A stretch of DNA of 64,000 nt from assembly GCA_034509425.1 (NCBI GenBank), contig JAVTVJ010000452.1, positions 186,001 through 250,000 of the forward strand, given 5' to 3'. This DNA is from Eopsaltria australis (taxonomy: Eukaryota; Chordata; Aves; Passeriformes; Petroicidae). Shown in pieces: positions 48,971 to 61,457 of this stretch (positions are counted from its first letter, which is position 1; each line of letters opens with the position of its first letter). The notes under the pieces were generated by a model that worked only from the letters and a program-made list of their open reading frames with translations, did not search any database and was not told the origin of the DNA. Both the position numbers and the translations under genes were made by a program.

Positions 48971-49285
48971 ACGTCAGCTAGTTTGGTTGCAACTGTTGTA
49001 CCTGAGGGCAAAACTTCACATCTAAATTCACTGCTATACAATGTAGAAGAACCTTCCTTCAAGCACCCCTATAAAATTAAACATTACAGTTTCATAATAT
49101 GATACTATTTATAGAAGGAATTTGAATTTAGATGCTGTCATGCACACCAGAACTGCTATCATTAGAGAGAAGGTTCTTTAGCATCTGTAACAGTTTCTTA
49201 GATGGAGCGTGACATGCATTTGGCTAAAAGTTTGCCTCACGTTTGCTTCCACCAGAGCACCATCCCAAGCCTTTCTTTCAGTAAC
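48971..49285. other. Short unassigned spacer
   Basis: No repeat or gene is recognised. A 118-codon minus-strand frame (48706-49062) runs across the microsatellite and the ancient repeat, so it is not a protein. Confidence 0.5.
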
Positions 49286-50070
49286 TGTGCGGGGTTAGGC
49301 TTGTCCAAGAGCCAAGTTCCCACTCAGCTGCTCATCCACCCCTCTCCTCGGAGCAGCAGAGGGAGGATGTGAGATATCAAAGATCCTGGATCAAGATAAA
49401 GACACAGACAGAGCCTACCAACTACCATGACAAGCAAAACAGACTTGACTTAGGGAAAGTTAGCAGAACTTCTTGAAATAGATTTTGGGAGTAAAGAACA
49501 AAGACAAATGTTAAAACAACACCTTTCTCCCCATTCACTGTTTTCCTCCTGACTCTCTACATCCCCTGAGCAGCACAGAGGATGGGAATAGGCGCTTGGT
49601 CACTGTAAAACATCCTCTCTCTGCTCCTTCCCTCTCTTTTCACCTGCTCTAAGGGGGCCCCTAGATGGGCCCTTTCCCCCTGCTTGGGCGCTTCCAGTGG
49701 CTGGAGTTCTCCAAGTTAATACTGCTCTAGTGTGGGCTTTCTTGGGCCTCAATTCCTGCAGGAAATCCCCTCTGCTCTGCTTTGGTCTCTGCAGGGGCTG
49801 CAGGGTTATCTCTGCTTTGGCATTTGGGGCACCCCATCCCTCTCGCTCTCGTCTGACCTTGCTCTCTGCAAGGCCATTTCTCACATGTTTTTCCTTCTTC
49901 CTCTGCCTTTGTGACATTACTTTGCCCTTCCTTAAATGCATTTTCACAGCCAGCAGTGCCCTGCAGTGGGTGGGCTGGGGCTGGCTAGGATGGGACACAT
50001 CCAGCCCAGGGCAGCTTAGGCCCCTCTTCAGGGAGCCCCCACCCATTGTGCTGTGCTGGCTGGGAAATTA
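49286..50070 (-). mobile_element. Avian ERV-associated repeat (LTR end plus adjoining GC-rich region), degraded
   Basis: On the plus strand, in order: TGTGCGGGGTTAGG, CTGCTCATCCACCCCTCTCC, GATCAAGATAAAGACACAGA, CAACACCTTTCTCCCCATTC, GAGCAGCACAGAGGATGGGA, ATAGGCGCTTGGTCACTGTA, CTGCTCCTTCCCTCTC, GGGGCTGCAGGGTTATCTCT and CTGACCTTGCTCTCTGCAAG. This is the reverse-strand order of a common avian retroviral repeat: an LTR 3' end, then a region with repeated 'ctgctcc...gtggg...ctgcagg' units. GC content is well above the flanks. The 152- and 148-codon frames on opposite strands here (49697-50155 +, 49600-50046 -) come from this repeat. No gag, pol or env part is visible and target-site duplications were not found. 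Confidence 0.6.
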
Positions 50071-53000
50071 TTCGTTCCCTTTTCCCTACCACCAAAGTTT
50101 AAATTTGTATAATCAGAAATTTCTTAGTATTTACATTTGCACAAGGAATGTGTGAAATTATGGGTGTATTTTCCATATTCCAAGTTTTCAGAGTTATTCA
50201 TGAATTTCTTAAGAATTTCTCATCATGCAGTTATTCTTAGTCCCCAGGAAAGTTTCTTGGTTTTTTTTAACAATGATGACATTGAACCTTCATGAGAAGA
50301 GTGGTACCTGACCCAAGTTTTCTTTCAGATAATTATAAAAAGGAGATAAACTGCCTCACTGAATCTCAGCAGAAATGTAGGCATTATGTAAGCTATTGCT
50401 AGAAAAAGGATCATTTATCTCAGTAAGTCTTTGGGAAACTGCCCAGCCCTATACTGCAGGAGCCAAATATAACCAACAATTAAATTTGACTAATTATATA
50501 GAGTATTCCAACAGGTGTAATGCATAAGACCTCAAGCCACCTCCTAGTACTATTTCTATCTTTTCAATATGTATCTCTATACTTGTAGGAACAAAATTTT
50601 CCTACATCTATGTCTTTTTTAAAAGATTCTGAAATTATTGTAGCTGACTAATAAAGTTTAGGGTTACATAGTCAAAATAATTTAGAAAATAGTGTTTTAA
50701 ACCCCAACATCAAGAAATTCTATGTCAGCAAGCACAAACTTTGCTCAAAATGTAGAAAGGTGGAGAATAGTCCTGGGACTTTCTTTTAAAATGAAGTCTT
50801 CCTACAGTCAGAGAAGTTCCATGAATGCCTTATGTCTGTAGGTGTTTTCTTTTTTAATTTTTCAAAATAAATATAGCTTTGAATGGTCATCTTCAAAAAT
50901 TTTGCCATGTCACACTATTGAAAAACAAAATTAATAAATTCCTCCATACAGGAGAATACATCTCCTGGTGACATTTTATCATTGATTTAACAAGGGTTTT
51001 TTGTAAAAGATTTTGGATGCCAGTAGGTAAATAGGATTTTGCAGAGAAATGGAAGCAAAAAATGAGACGAGTATATGGGAACAGTCCGAAAGTGGTGGGA
51101 AGTTTAAAAACAGTATAAATCCAAAATTGAAAAAACGTCTTTCTGACATAACTGTCCAAGAGCTTTCATTTGTTTGCATTTAGAAGAATTTAGAATATAA
51201 GAAATCAATACTGTTAAGGAAAAACATTACCACAACATTAACTTACCCCTAGTCTTTCTGACCAGTACCATAAAATTCTGATAATGCCTGAAGTTTGAAA
51301 GTAGTGAAGTTTTTCATCACAAAGCTTAAATGCTACATTTATTCTATCAAGCTATGCCTTCAGGTACCAGTTTCACTTCATTTATTATTTGTTGCAGTTT
51401 ACCACATCCAACAAATAGATTTGCTTTGTCTACACCTCCAAACTGTGGCTGTTCATTCTGAAAGGAAACCAGGAGCTCTAATACCTTGAGACATACTCCT
51501 ATTTGGGCTACCATAGCAACGAGTATGTGTATTAAAGTACAGGTCACATGGCTTAGTTTCCTAAGGCTAATTAATTTCACTAATTATGGCCTCATACCAG
51601 CTGCAGAATGTGTTGGTACCCTAGTGAAATCAGCTGTAGGCAATTGTTTTTCATACTGTGGTGGTACGACCTCACCATGTGGAAATATTAATGCCATTAT
51701 GAAAATTACATACAGTATGTACAGAAAACAAATACTGCTGCATGATTAGAGACTGGACCGTGGGACCTTGAAGACTTTTAATGTAGTTGTTTAAATCTTC
51801 TTTATTGCTTTCTCTCTCATCTGTCAGTATTAAATAGGTTGTAAAGAGCTGAGTAGTTAAGCTTAAAAGATTGTCATTGAAAGGTTGTTTAATTCAACAG
51901 CTTTACTAAGGATTTCTGAAACACTTATCACTTAGGGCAATACAGATATATACTTACTTATATATTTAGTATAGTAGTATCTAGCAAGCAAGTAAAAACA
52001 AAATAACTTCTGCTTGTTATTTTTCTATATTGCAAAATTAACACTTAACTGAAAGTCAGAAAATATTTTATGTCACAAATAAGATCGACTATATTACACA
52101 TCACAAGGGCCTAAGTCTCTCTGCTTTGCCTGTACAATAGTGTTAATTTTATCCCTCACGACATATGCAGTTTGATCTGTGATTTAATAGAAAAGCAGGT
52201 GTCTACCTAGGCTTTGGGGAGCAATTAACAATTCATTTTGTATAAAACCATGGTGTCTCACTGGTAAAACTAATTGAAGTAAATAAGACATTTTCAATCA
52301 GCTAAAAGAAGGCATTAAAACAACCTTGTAAAATTGTCATGACAAATTACCAGCCAAAGCACAAAACCTTCTCAGACGGCCTTTACCGTGGTGATTGATG
52401 AGAATGAAAAATTAATGATATCTTACTGGCCTGTCAAAAGAAAAAAATGCTTGCCTGACTGAATAGAATTTTGTAAGGCAGCATTAAATTATGGAAAATT
52501 AATAAAATACACAAATGAATTTTTTTTTTAGCATAACTATTAAAAGTGCTGGTTCCCCTACAGTGGGGAATAGCCAAATTCCATGCTCAACCCCTCAGGA
52601 CACAGATTATCTCTGTCTCGGTTTGCAAGTAGCATTACCAAGTCAGTAAAAGGTTATGTTCAGGAAATTGTGCAGTTAGGATGGGCACAGAAGAGAAAAC
52701 TCATTATCAGGTGGACTCTAAGCATTGCCCCCAGAACAGGAGGTGCACAGTAGGACAGACTGGTACTTCAGTCCTGACTCTGAAGAGGAATGCTTCCTAC
52801 ATTGTGCCTGTGCCCATAGGTCTACAACGAACCATCACAGACTTTCTCAGAGATGGGTCCAGGTGGAAGAACAGTTTGGTAAGATACAGGTTCAGAATAA
52901 TCAGATGAGGAGTTTCACTTGTGTCTCTATTCAGGATGGACTTTCCCCCCTTTTTTCTTTCTTGGAAATGGACACGTAGTCATTATGCATCTTGTCCTGT

Positions 53001-54149
53001 GTCACTTCCCCCCATAGCAAAAGAAGAGTCTGCATAGTTCTGCATAACTGCATGAAACAGCATGAGACTATATAGGGAAATAAAAACCCCAGATTGTTCA
53101 ACTAGTGATAACATCAAGATATTGACTATAATAAGGATATTGAGATTTTAATCTTTTAATCTCATTTTTATATGTGAATTTAATAATTGAGTGTCTTTTG
53201 TGAGTAAAAAAACACATAAGTCCTCTAATATAGTATTCCAATAAAAGAAATTGTCTAGGAATGTTTGTTTAAGGAATAGTTTTATCTCCCTGTTATGATT
53301 GCCTGTGATGTATACTTGTACCTGTTAAAAGCACTGCTTTCCTACTGTCATTGAGATGTATTTTAGGCTGAGATGAAAAGGGATTCTATGTTTAACAGCT
53401 ATATAATGTGACTTGTCAACATGATTATCTATCTCCCAGCTTATACAAAAAGGACATTAAGTTTATTGAAGCAAATAGCCTAGAGAGGCTAGCAGGCTGA
53501 AATGCTGCCTAACTGCAATAACCCTTGTGAAAAGAAGGGTCAATTAGTGAGGCTGATGATTAAGAAAGGGCTCTAGTCTCTAGGTCAGATGCTGTGCAGA
53601 TTGAAGCTAATGGCACCAATTTTGCTGCATCTTGTAAAGAATACTAGTCAAAACACAGGTTGCAAAGAGAAAATAACAAAAAAAAGGGTGGGAGATTTTA
53701 ATGAATGGAATGAATACCATCTTAAAATTTTTCCTTTCAGGAAAATAGACTTCATAACAACAGCAAAAAAGACCCCAAGAAAAAATAATTGCCCACAAGG
53801 AGGCAATCATCTGTCTATATTCAATTGTTTCCTTAATGCATATTGTAACAAGTAAGTTTATGCACCTCTCCCAGTATGCAAGAAACTGAGAATGAGATGC
53901 AGGGTACAACAATGAACCAAAGGACTTGCAGTGGAAATATGCTGAAGTGGTAAAATTGAAATGCTGTGGGATTCTTTCCTTTGGTTCAGATGTTTTCTGC
54001 AAGGAAGGCATACACATGTGCCACAAGAGGTGATACTAAAAATCAAATAAATGATGTCCCAATGTGTCTAGGTGGTCAAAAAGGTGAAGAGCCCCTTGGC
54101 TTCTTAAAAAATAATGAGACCTGTAGATACAGGCCAGTGACCATCCCCC
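50071..54149. other. AT-rich stretch without recognised genes
   Basis: No repeat words are identified. A more complex patch at 52680-52980 carries two overlapping plus-strand frames (75 and 84 codons) in different phases; neither resembles a known protein. The 139-codon minus-strand frame at 53607-54026 has no family resemblance. Confidence 0.5.
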
Positions 54150-54550
54150 CATCTGATGAGGAGTGGCTGAGGGAGTTGAGGTTATTCAGCCTGGAGAAGA
54201 GGAGGCTCAGGAGGGACTTAGTCACTTTCCACAACTACCTGAAAGGAGGTTGTGGCCAGGTGGGAGTCAGTCTCTTCTCCCAGGTAATAAGTGACAGGAT
54301 GAGAGGAAATGGCCTTGAGTTGCAGCAGGGGAGATTTAAATTTAATATTAGAAAAATTCCCTCATGGAAACGGTTGTCAAGCATTGCAACAGGCTGCCCA
54401 GGGAAGTGGTGGAATCGCCACCTGTGGAAGATGTCAGAAGATGTGTGGATGTGGCATTTGTGCATGTGGTTTAATGATGAACACAGCAGTGCTAAGCTAA
54501 CAGTTGGACTCAGTGATCTTCAGGTCCTTAGTGATTCTGTGATTCTGTGT
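54150..54550 (+). mobile_element. CR1 LINE 3' end, 5'-truncated
   Basis: Reads in frame as CR1 ORF2 C-terminus: EEWLRELRLFSLEKRRLRRD, then FHNYLKGGCGQVGVSLFSQV and RMRGNGLELQQGRFKFNIRK. The 3' UTR follows (AACAGGCTGCCCAGGGAAGT, CAGTTGGACTCAGTGATCTT), and the copy ends with octamers, GTGATTCTGTGATTCTGTGT. It is about 400 bp long. A frame stays open through part of the ORF2 tail, but start context and catalytic domain are absent. CR1 normally leaves no target-site duplication, and none is seen. Confidence 0.93.
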
Positions 54551-56247
54551 CCTCCAAAGGAGAGGCATGGGCATGAGTGTTCTACTTTTTTATCAAAACT
54601 GACACACTAATGGCAGATCATCATGTTTCAGAACTCAATCCACTAAGCACAGAAATAAAGAAAAATTACTGAACAGCTTTACTCAATGCTGTGAGTAAAG
54701 AATAGTTAAATCAAAAGAATGATGGCAGCAGATTTTCTTTTTTCAGCTTGATAGCTATTGGATATTTGTAGAATAGAAAAATTTATCTAGTAATAAATGC
54801 CTATCTTCATGCCTATCACATGATACTATGTTGGTGGGAGGGACCCATGATAGTTGTAAGACACAAATGTTACACTCATTCAAGAAATAAGACTTTCAAG
54901 ACATCTGTGAATGAATTATTTTTAAATTTTGTTTTAATTTAAATTTTGAAGGTCATCAGCCATATTTTATAAATCAGCCATGGATAATATTGTAACACAG
55001 TCAAGTTTTGTTTCTCATTTTATAGTAAATCCTCACTAGCAAATTCTTATGAACTTCTACACCACTCTAAAGTTACAATGCCATAGCTGTGAGGGGAATT
55101 CAAAGATTCTATCTCATTGCTACTTAATGGTATATATTTACTTTTTGGATATTAATTACAGCCATGTAGGCAGAATAAAAGTGTGATGAAAAATAGGTAA
55201 AAACATCTAGACCAACTTCAAACTTTTAACAGATTTCAAATCTTATAAACTTCAAATAAGAATTCTGAGTTTTTCAAAATTTTCTCTAGAGCATGCACAG
55301 GAAGTGTGGTTTTTGGTTAAACTTTGTAATGAACTAAGCCTGGACTGAGGTAAAACATTCTTTTCCCCAAAATTCTATATAGCTTATCATCAGTATTTTA
55401 TATATACATAAAATATGAAAGACAATAGTATCTATATTAGTCTAGATATCGTATCACTGATAAATCTCTACATTGATTTCTTGATCAGAATTATTAGTCC
55501 TTAATAATTGTTGATCCATTGCCCATTTGAGGACACATTCTTAGTGCCAGTCAGCTTTGAAAGAGATTCATGGGGAACAAATATTAACACAGAAGTTCAG
55601 AAAGAAAGAAATTGATTTTTCAGCTCAGACTCTGCAACTTCTGACATCTGAGAGTTTGAATTCCTCACCAGAGCCCACAATTCAGAGTTGCCTAAAAAAT
55701 AGAAAATCTTGTGCTTATTTATACATGTAGTAGACTGAGTATTTCTTTAGCTCTGGTAACCAGATTTCATCGTGCACTGGAGAAAGTGAAAGAATAGTAT
55801 TGATCAGCTAGCTACCTCTCAGAATAAATAACCTTATGATATGTATTTTGCTTTGATATGGACGGATCTGTGTGACCTGGTGGTGTTGACTTACAGGGTT
55901 GGACTGAATCATTCATTGGTAGTTCTCTTCCCTGGGAAATACCAGATCATATTTTCAGGAAATGGCTTTATTTTTCCTGAAGACTGTGATGACCTTATCA
56001 GCTGTTTTATCAGTAACTGTGTGTGTATCAAGTAAATTTCAGATAGGGTTTTCCTCAGTGGAGACATCCAGATTTAAGAGGCAGAGAATGTTTAAAGCCA
56101 CAAGGAATAACACTTTCATTTGATCTGACCTATGGTTTACCAGCAGCCTTTGGACTTGACCCAAATGACTGACCTCACATTGAAGTAGTGAAGCTATCCT
56201 GCAAGAATTCAAGAATTATTAGGTCAAGAAAATGCAAGAGAGGACAC
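54551..56247. other. AT-rich stretch without recognised genes
   Basis: No exon or clear repeat. A hairpin with 8-bp AT arms (TATTTTAT 55394-55401, ATAAAATA 55408-55415) is the only structure noted. A weak CR1-like phrase near 55875-55920 was not accepted. Confidence 0.55.
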
Positions 56248-56320
56248 AGTGTACTAGCTTAATGGTGAGGACACTCAGCTGATCAGAAAACCATGAATTT
56301 TGACCCCAAACTTACATTTG
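56248..56320 (+). mobile_element. Ancient tRNA-derived SINE head (degraded)
   Basis: An RNA polymerase III A-box-like motif, TAGCTTAATGG (56255-56265), fits TRGYNNARNGG at every position. About 41 bases later AATTTTGACCC (56296-56306) sits where the B box (GGTTCRANNCC) belongs and is partly decayed. Between them CACTCAGCTGATCAGAAAACC follows a tRNA D-arm/anticodon-arm order like that of Asn-type tRNAs (CGGCTG...CCGAAAGG). It cannot fold as a working tRNA because the stems and B box are broken. The best reading is the 5' head of an old amniote SINE; the downstream body is not recognised. Confidence 0.4.
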
Positions 56321-57652
56321 AGTTTTAGGTGGAGCCACTAGTTAAAGAAGATAGAGCACTCTTCCTGAAATTGGGCAATGAAATTAAATGCCTTCAGACA
56401 AAGACGACAGAATGGATCAGACTTTCTGTAGCTGGAATGAGTATGCAAATCTCTAGGAAACTCAAAAAATTTTATGTCCACATCCTTTCTCTGTGTCTTT
56501 GGAATAAGATTGTGCTGTAAATGCTCTCTTTTGCTGAGTTTTAAAATAATTTTATCAACACTGAATTTTCTAAGGATTCTGTTAATAGCCCTGCATTGGT
56601 GCAAACCTTCCAGCTATACTTACTTAGGTTATGTCTGCTCTTTTAAATATTGACATAAGATTGACACATTCCCGTTCCTTTAGTACTTCTCCAACACTGT
56701 TAAATGTATTAAAAACTATCATCAGACTAAAAGGTCCCCTTGTTCAGATCATTCTAGATTCATAGAAATATATCCTGCAGTTCTATTCATAAAAATGCAG
56801 TCATCACTGGAAGCTGTTGTTTAAAAGTCTTCATTTATAGTTTAGTGCATGTAGTCTATTAGGAAATATATTGCTATGCTTTCTCTCAAATCAAAGATAC
56901 TTCTGTTGTACACTGCTTCTTAAGTTCATTTTTAGTAATTTTGCAATGAAGAGGTCCATCATACTGCTAAAATCAACTTGATGTTTCTTAGCTGCCACAA
57001 ATTTTATTATTTTTACTCTATCATTAACATCTCTGATACCTCCCCATTTGCATTCCACACATTTCAATTTCTCATTTATCTCCCCAACTATTTCTTTTTC
57101 TTTCTGTCAGCAGTAAATTGCTTTCTCATATCTAATAGATTCGTTCTCCCTGCTTCTGATTGAAATGAGTTTGCACCAAAGTTTGTTCTCTTTTATGATT
57201 ATGAGATCTTGATATTTTTAGCCATTTTCTCAAGAAAATCCCATTGTTGATATAAAATATTCTCTATTGCTTAGACTTTCCTTTTCAGTGTATGTTGTGC
57301 ATAAGTTATTGTACTATATTGTACATGGAAAGTCATTGGTAATCAGCTGACTAGTACCCAGGAAATTGGCAACTTTGGCCTGGTAGATATTTATTTAATT
57401 ATTTCTATCAAGATTTAATCTGAAAATAGTTAGGTCACATAAAGCTACACTATGGCAAGAATAGTACCTTTTATGTTAGGGTAGTAAAATTTTCTGTTCA
57501 CAAATTGGCTTAACTTTTGCAACATGTTGCCCTAGCTACAGTCTCTTGTGACTAAATATCCCGTTTTTACAGACAAAAGGCTTTAGAAGTTTTTTCACTA
57601 TTTTCCTGCTTAATTTGATGTCGTGTAAGCCTTTGTTTATTTCCAGGAGACC
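56321..57652. other. Unassigned AT-rich stretch
   Basis: Starts with what may be the body of the SINE head just upstream. Otherwise no gene or repeat is recognised. Confidence 0.5.
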
Positions 57653-57710
57653 CATTCCTAAATTCAAGTAGGCACCTGAATCTCAATTTCATCAGGAGCT
57701 GGTGACCATA
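57653..57710 (+). mobile_element. Possible ancient amniote repeat scrap ('GGCACCT' type)
   Basis: CCTAAATTCAAGTAGGCACC followed by TGAATCTCAATTTCATCAGG resembles reptile repeats built from 'TAGGCACCTAAATC...CCAATTTCAGG'. The match is short (about 45 bp) and diverged. Confidence 0.3.
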
Positions 57711-60477
57711 AAAAACCCCCAACATACCACTTTTCTCTAAACTGAAAAATTGCTAGATTGACAACTACAGAATTGTCGATTTAACAGTCAATTGTGATGA
57801 AAACCTTCTGTTTTGCACTAGTTTTTCACCACAGCTACTTGCTGATATACCCCAGGACTTTTCCCATTTAATTGATATAATGCCCTACAGTGCAGTGACA
57901 TTGCTTACACGTCTCAGAGCATCATAATCATTCCTCTCGATGATGCAGTGAAACTAATCCCTTCTCCAGTTTGAGCCACCAGCTCTGGTACCAGTAAGAA
58001 TGTGCAACATGATTGCAGCAGTTAGAAAATAGTGCCACTGCATTTGCATTTTGTGGGTGGGAAATTTTCTACTTATTTAAATAATTTCTATATTTAGAAT
58101 AAGGTGAAATGAAACTTCTTTAGAAACTCAGCAGTTTCTGACACATCTGGCCTGAAACAATCTATTGACTGCTTTAAAGAACAGCATAATCCATTGCTGC
58201 AAATACATATTTGCTATGAATAAGTATTACATAAACCTAAAATATTTAAAGAAAGAATAAAAGAAGTAAAGAAATAAAAACAATTTTCCTGCTTAAACAG
58301 TATTATCGGACTGTTTACACATGCACATTCTCTTCACATTTTAAAGCAAAACTCATTTTTAAGCAAGCCATTAATACAGTAATATCCAATTTTTTCTTTA
58401 ATAATACATACTTAAATATTAATAATGTAGCAAAACTACAGTAAAATTAATTATTATTTTTGTTTCTTTTTTTTCTGGATAGTTGTGGTGTTGCCTGGAA
58501 GTGAAGAGTGGTAAAAAGACTCCTGTTTCTAGAATATGAGAGCATGGGACTGGAACTGTGTGTAGCTTCTCATTCACATAATTGTGATTGAAGCATGCAG
58601 CTGATTGAATATGAATAATTAATAGAATACTTACATTATAACCTGTCATCTACATTATGGATGCATGAAATCTGTACATAAAGAGGTAATTAATTGCTCA
58701 GACGAACGGGAAAAAACTGATTATCCAATATGCACATGTAAAACAGAGCACCAGATATGCTACAGAACAGATGGAAAGCAGAAGTCAGAGACCTCTTGCA
58801 TTTAGTAAAATTTTGGTGGTCACTCCATGAAGTTTTCTGAAATCAAGCATTCTCCTTGATTTAAATTGTGAATCAAACATATTCCTTGACCCAGAGGAAG
58901 TAATTTTTATTAAACAACAGGTTAAAGGAATGCATAAAGAAAGATCACATTACAAGGAGAAAAGATGCACATTTTCCATGCTTGCAATCTACGTAATGAA
59001 CAAAAAGGGTAGCTAAGTCATTAGAGACACTCAAGGGTGTCCCAGACATCTGCACGGACTGACATATAATGCACAGAACTAATGTTTTCTGGCCAAGGAG
59101 CATACTCTTCAGATACTCAAAAGGCAATAGATGCTTAAATGTCGAGTTGCTCTCCAGATTTTCTTTCCTTTGTGTTACAAGGTAAATTCCTGCACATCTG
59201 AGTCTTTCAGCTAGCTACCTTTATGCTTTCTAAAATGTATCCAGTGTCATCTGTCCCAAAAATCTACCAATCTGGTATAATCAGAAGACAGTACCATCAT
59301 CACCTTTTGTGAGTTTGTCTTTTTCAGAACCTCTGTAAACAATGAAAAGTGTAAAATCTGCCTGCAGAAGGAATTTAAAAAACACCACAAAACATACAAA
59401 ACTAACCAAAAAAAAAGGCAACCAGTATAACAGCACCACTACCACCACCAAAGCTGTGTAATAGCCAGTGAAGTTGCTGTGTCTGCCATAAGCAATTATT
59501 TACACAAAGAGGAAAATAACATACAGAAAGTTTTATTAGGCTGGATTCTAATGATGTCTGTCTTCAAAAGAAAAGTGAACCTTCTTCCTAGGCCACACCT
59601 TTCAGCCTTTCAGAATTTCATATACCATATTTCAAAAACTGTACACAGAAAAAAATCACAAACACTCAAAAGACATATCAAAAGATGTGCCAGGTCTTTC
59701 GTCTCTTTAGGCAGTGTTCAAGTTGAAAGACAGCAAACAGTAATCCTATCCTATCCTATCCTACCCATGCAGTGGGATAACACAGGGGTTAGAAATGGTC
59801 ATATTAGTCAAGCCTGCTCTGCCTTGAGATTAAAGATACAGTGTGGTCCTGATAAGTTTCCCAGAGAGATCTTTTAAGATTTAGCTAAAAGCAGTGCTAC
59901 GGTGAATGATCTATCCCTTCCTTCTGGCATTGCAGTGCACTGAATGACTCTGCAAGCTCAGACTGGGGCTAAAGCACAGCATTTGGTACCACGCTCCTTA
60001 CTGCAGTTGGGGTAAACCATCAACTTGTATGCTTTCCCACAGAGTGTGGGAAGACTTTAGAATCGCTGCATGAGGCACAGAATCAAGGTCTTTGTGCCAT
60101 TTTCCAAGAACAAAACCAAGAAGTGGCATCTGCTCTGTGCCAGTGCAAACTCTACTCTGGCACACTTTCTGCATTCAGGAATTTTCTATAATTTTGCACT
60201 GTGGAAATTAATATGACCTTGTTGTTTTATCCTAATGGTGGTTCAAATCTACAGCAGCTTGATATAGATAGGAAATTCACTGTTTCATGCAGAAGAAAGA
60301 TCACTTCCTAAGATTAGCTAGAGTGCTTCACACTACTATCACCACTTTTCAGGAATAAACTGAAAATATTATTATCTGCTTTCTGTTTTTGCTGTGCCCT
60401 TCAGTCTGTTTTCTGAGTGATGTACAGTGGAAGATTGACAGTCACCATCTAAAAATATCATACTATTGAGCACTGTT
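57711..60477. other. AT-rich stretch without recognised genes
   Basis: No gene is supported. An A-rich run with AAACC/CCACC words lies at 59375-59455 and a four-unit ATCCT microsatellite at 59743-59762. A somewhat GC-richer patch at 59880-60180 is not recognised. The 132-codon frame at 59479-59877 contains the microsatellite and shows no family features. Confidence 0.5.
59743..59762. repeat. (ATCCT)4 pentanucleotide repeat
   Basis: Four perfect ATCCT units followed by a partial, changed unit. Confidence 0.9.
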
Positions 60478-61457
60478 CCTTAGGGCTTGGTACTGAAAGC
60501 AGCACTTTTTAACATCTTTGTCAGTGATATGGACAGTGGGATTGAGTGCACCCACAGCAAGTGTGCCAGTGACACCAAGCTGCGTGGTGCAGTTGGAGGG
60601 AAGCAATGCTGTCCTGAGGAACCTGGACAGGCTTGAGAGGTGGGCCTGTGCAAACCTCATGAAATTCAACAAGGCCAAGTGCAGGGTCCTGCACCTGGGT
60701 TGGGGAAATCTCAAGGACAAATGCAGGCTGGATGCAGAAAGGACTGAGACCAGCAGTGGGAAGAAGGACTTAGTCGTATTTGTGAATGATTTGACAATAT
60801 GACTTGCCAAAGTGCATTTGCAGCCCAGGCCAAATGCATCCTGAGTTGCATCAAAATAGGTGACCAGGACATCAAGGGAGTTGATTCTGTCTCTCTCTTC
60901 TGCCCTTGTGAGACACCACCTGCAGTGCTGCACCCAAGACTGAGGCCCCCAGTACAATAAAAAGTTGATCTGTTGGAGGAAGAGACTAAGGGAACCACAA
61001 AGTTGATCAGAGGGCTGGAACACGTCTCTTATGAAGACAGGCTGAGATACCTGTGGTTGTTCAGCCTGGAAAGGGCTCTAAGGAGATCATAAAGCAGTCT
61101 TCCAGGACCTAAAGGGAGCCTACATGAAAGCCAGAGAGGGAATTTTTATAAGGGCATGTAGTGATAGGACAAGAGGGAATGTTCTCAAACTGAAGGAGGA
61201 CAGGTTCAGATTACATGTTAGGAAGAAATTCTTGTCTGGAAGGGTAATGAGACACTGGAACGCGTTGCCCACAGAGGTTATGTACTCCCAATCCCTGGAG
61301 ATGTTCACAACAGAATGGATAGGGCTCTGAGTATCCTGGTCTAACTCAAGGTGTCCCTGCCCATGGCAGTGGGGCTGGAACAGTATGATCTTTAAGGTCC
61401 CTTTCAACCCAGATCATTCTATTATTCCATGATTGATTCTAGGATTCTATGATTCTG
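60478..61457 (+). mobile_element. CR1 LINE, 3' 1 kb, reverse transcriptase pseudogene
   Basis: The longest CR1 copy here. It begins within RT and reads FNIFVSDMDSGIECTHSKCA followed by SDTKLRGAV, then after a frameshift (about 60590-60610) NLDRLERWACANLMKFNKAK and CRVLHLGWGNL. The C-terminal part is in a third segment (SDRTRGNVLKLKEDRFRLHV, then RHWNALPTEV). The catalytic F-ADD motif is changed to CASD at 60562-60573. The 3' UTR ends in octamer-like repeats (GATTCTAGGATTCTATGATT), as expected for an intact 3' end. It is 5'-truncated, frameshifted and inactive. Confidence 0.95.

Noticed and set aside
48706..49062. 118-codon minus-strand frame
   Set aside because: It spans an AAAT microsatellite and an ancient repeat remnant; the sequence is not protein-like throughout.
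49600..50155. 148-codon minus and 152-codon plus frames
   Set aside because: Both cross the GC-rich ERV-associated repeat in opposite directions and have no protein family features.
52681..52979. Two overlapping plus-strand frames in a more complex patch
   Set aside because: Neither frame resembles a known protein, and two phases being open together argues against coding.
53966..54610. 214-codon plus-strand frame
   Set aside because: Its only recognisable part is the CR1 ORF2 C-terminus, joined by chance to unrelated upstream sequence.
55860..55960. CR1-like phrase around GTGACCTGGTGGTGTTGACT
   Set aside because: Some similarity to CR1 3' UTR words, but order and spacing do not extend; too weak to annotate.
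56248..56320. Functional tRNA gene
   Set aside because: The A box is good but the B box and stems are broken and no acceptor-stem pairing is seen, so a SINE fossil is the better reading.
60463..61023. 186-codon minus-strand frame
   Set aside because: It is the antisense of a CR1 reverse transcriptase pseudogene. The genuine CR1 reading is on the plus strand.
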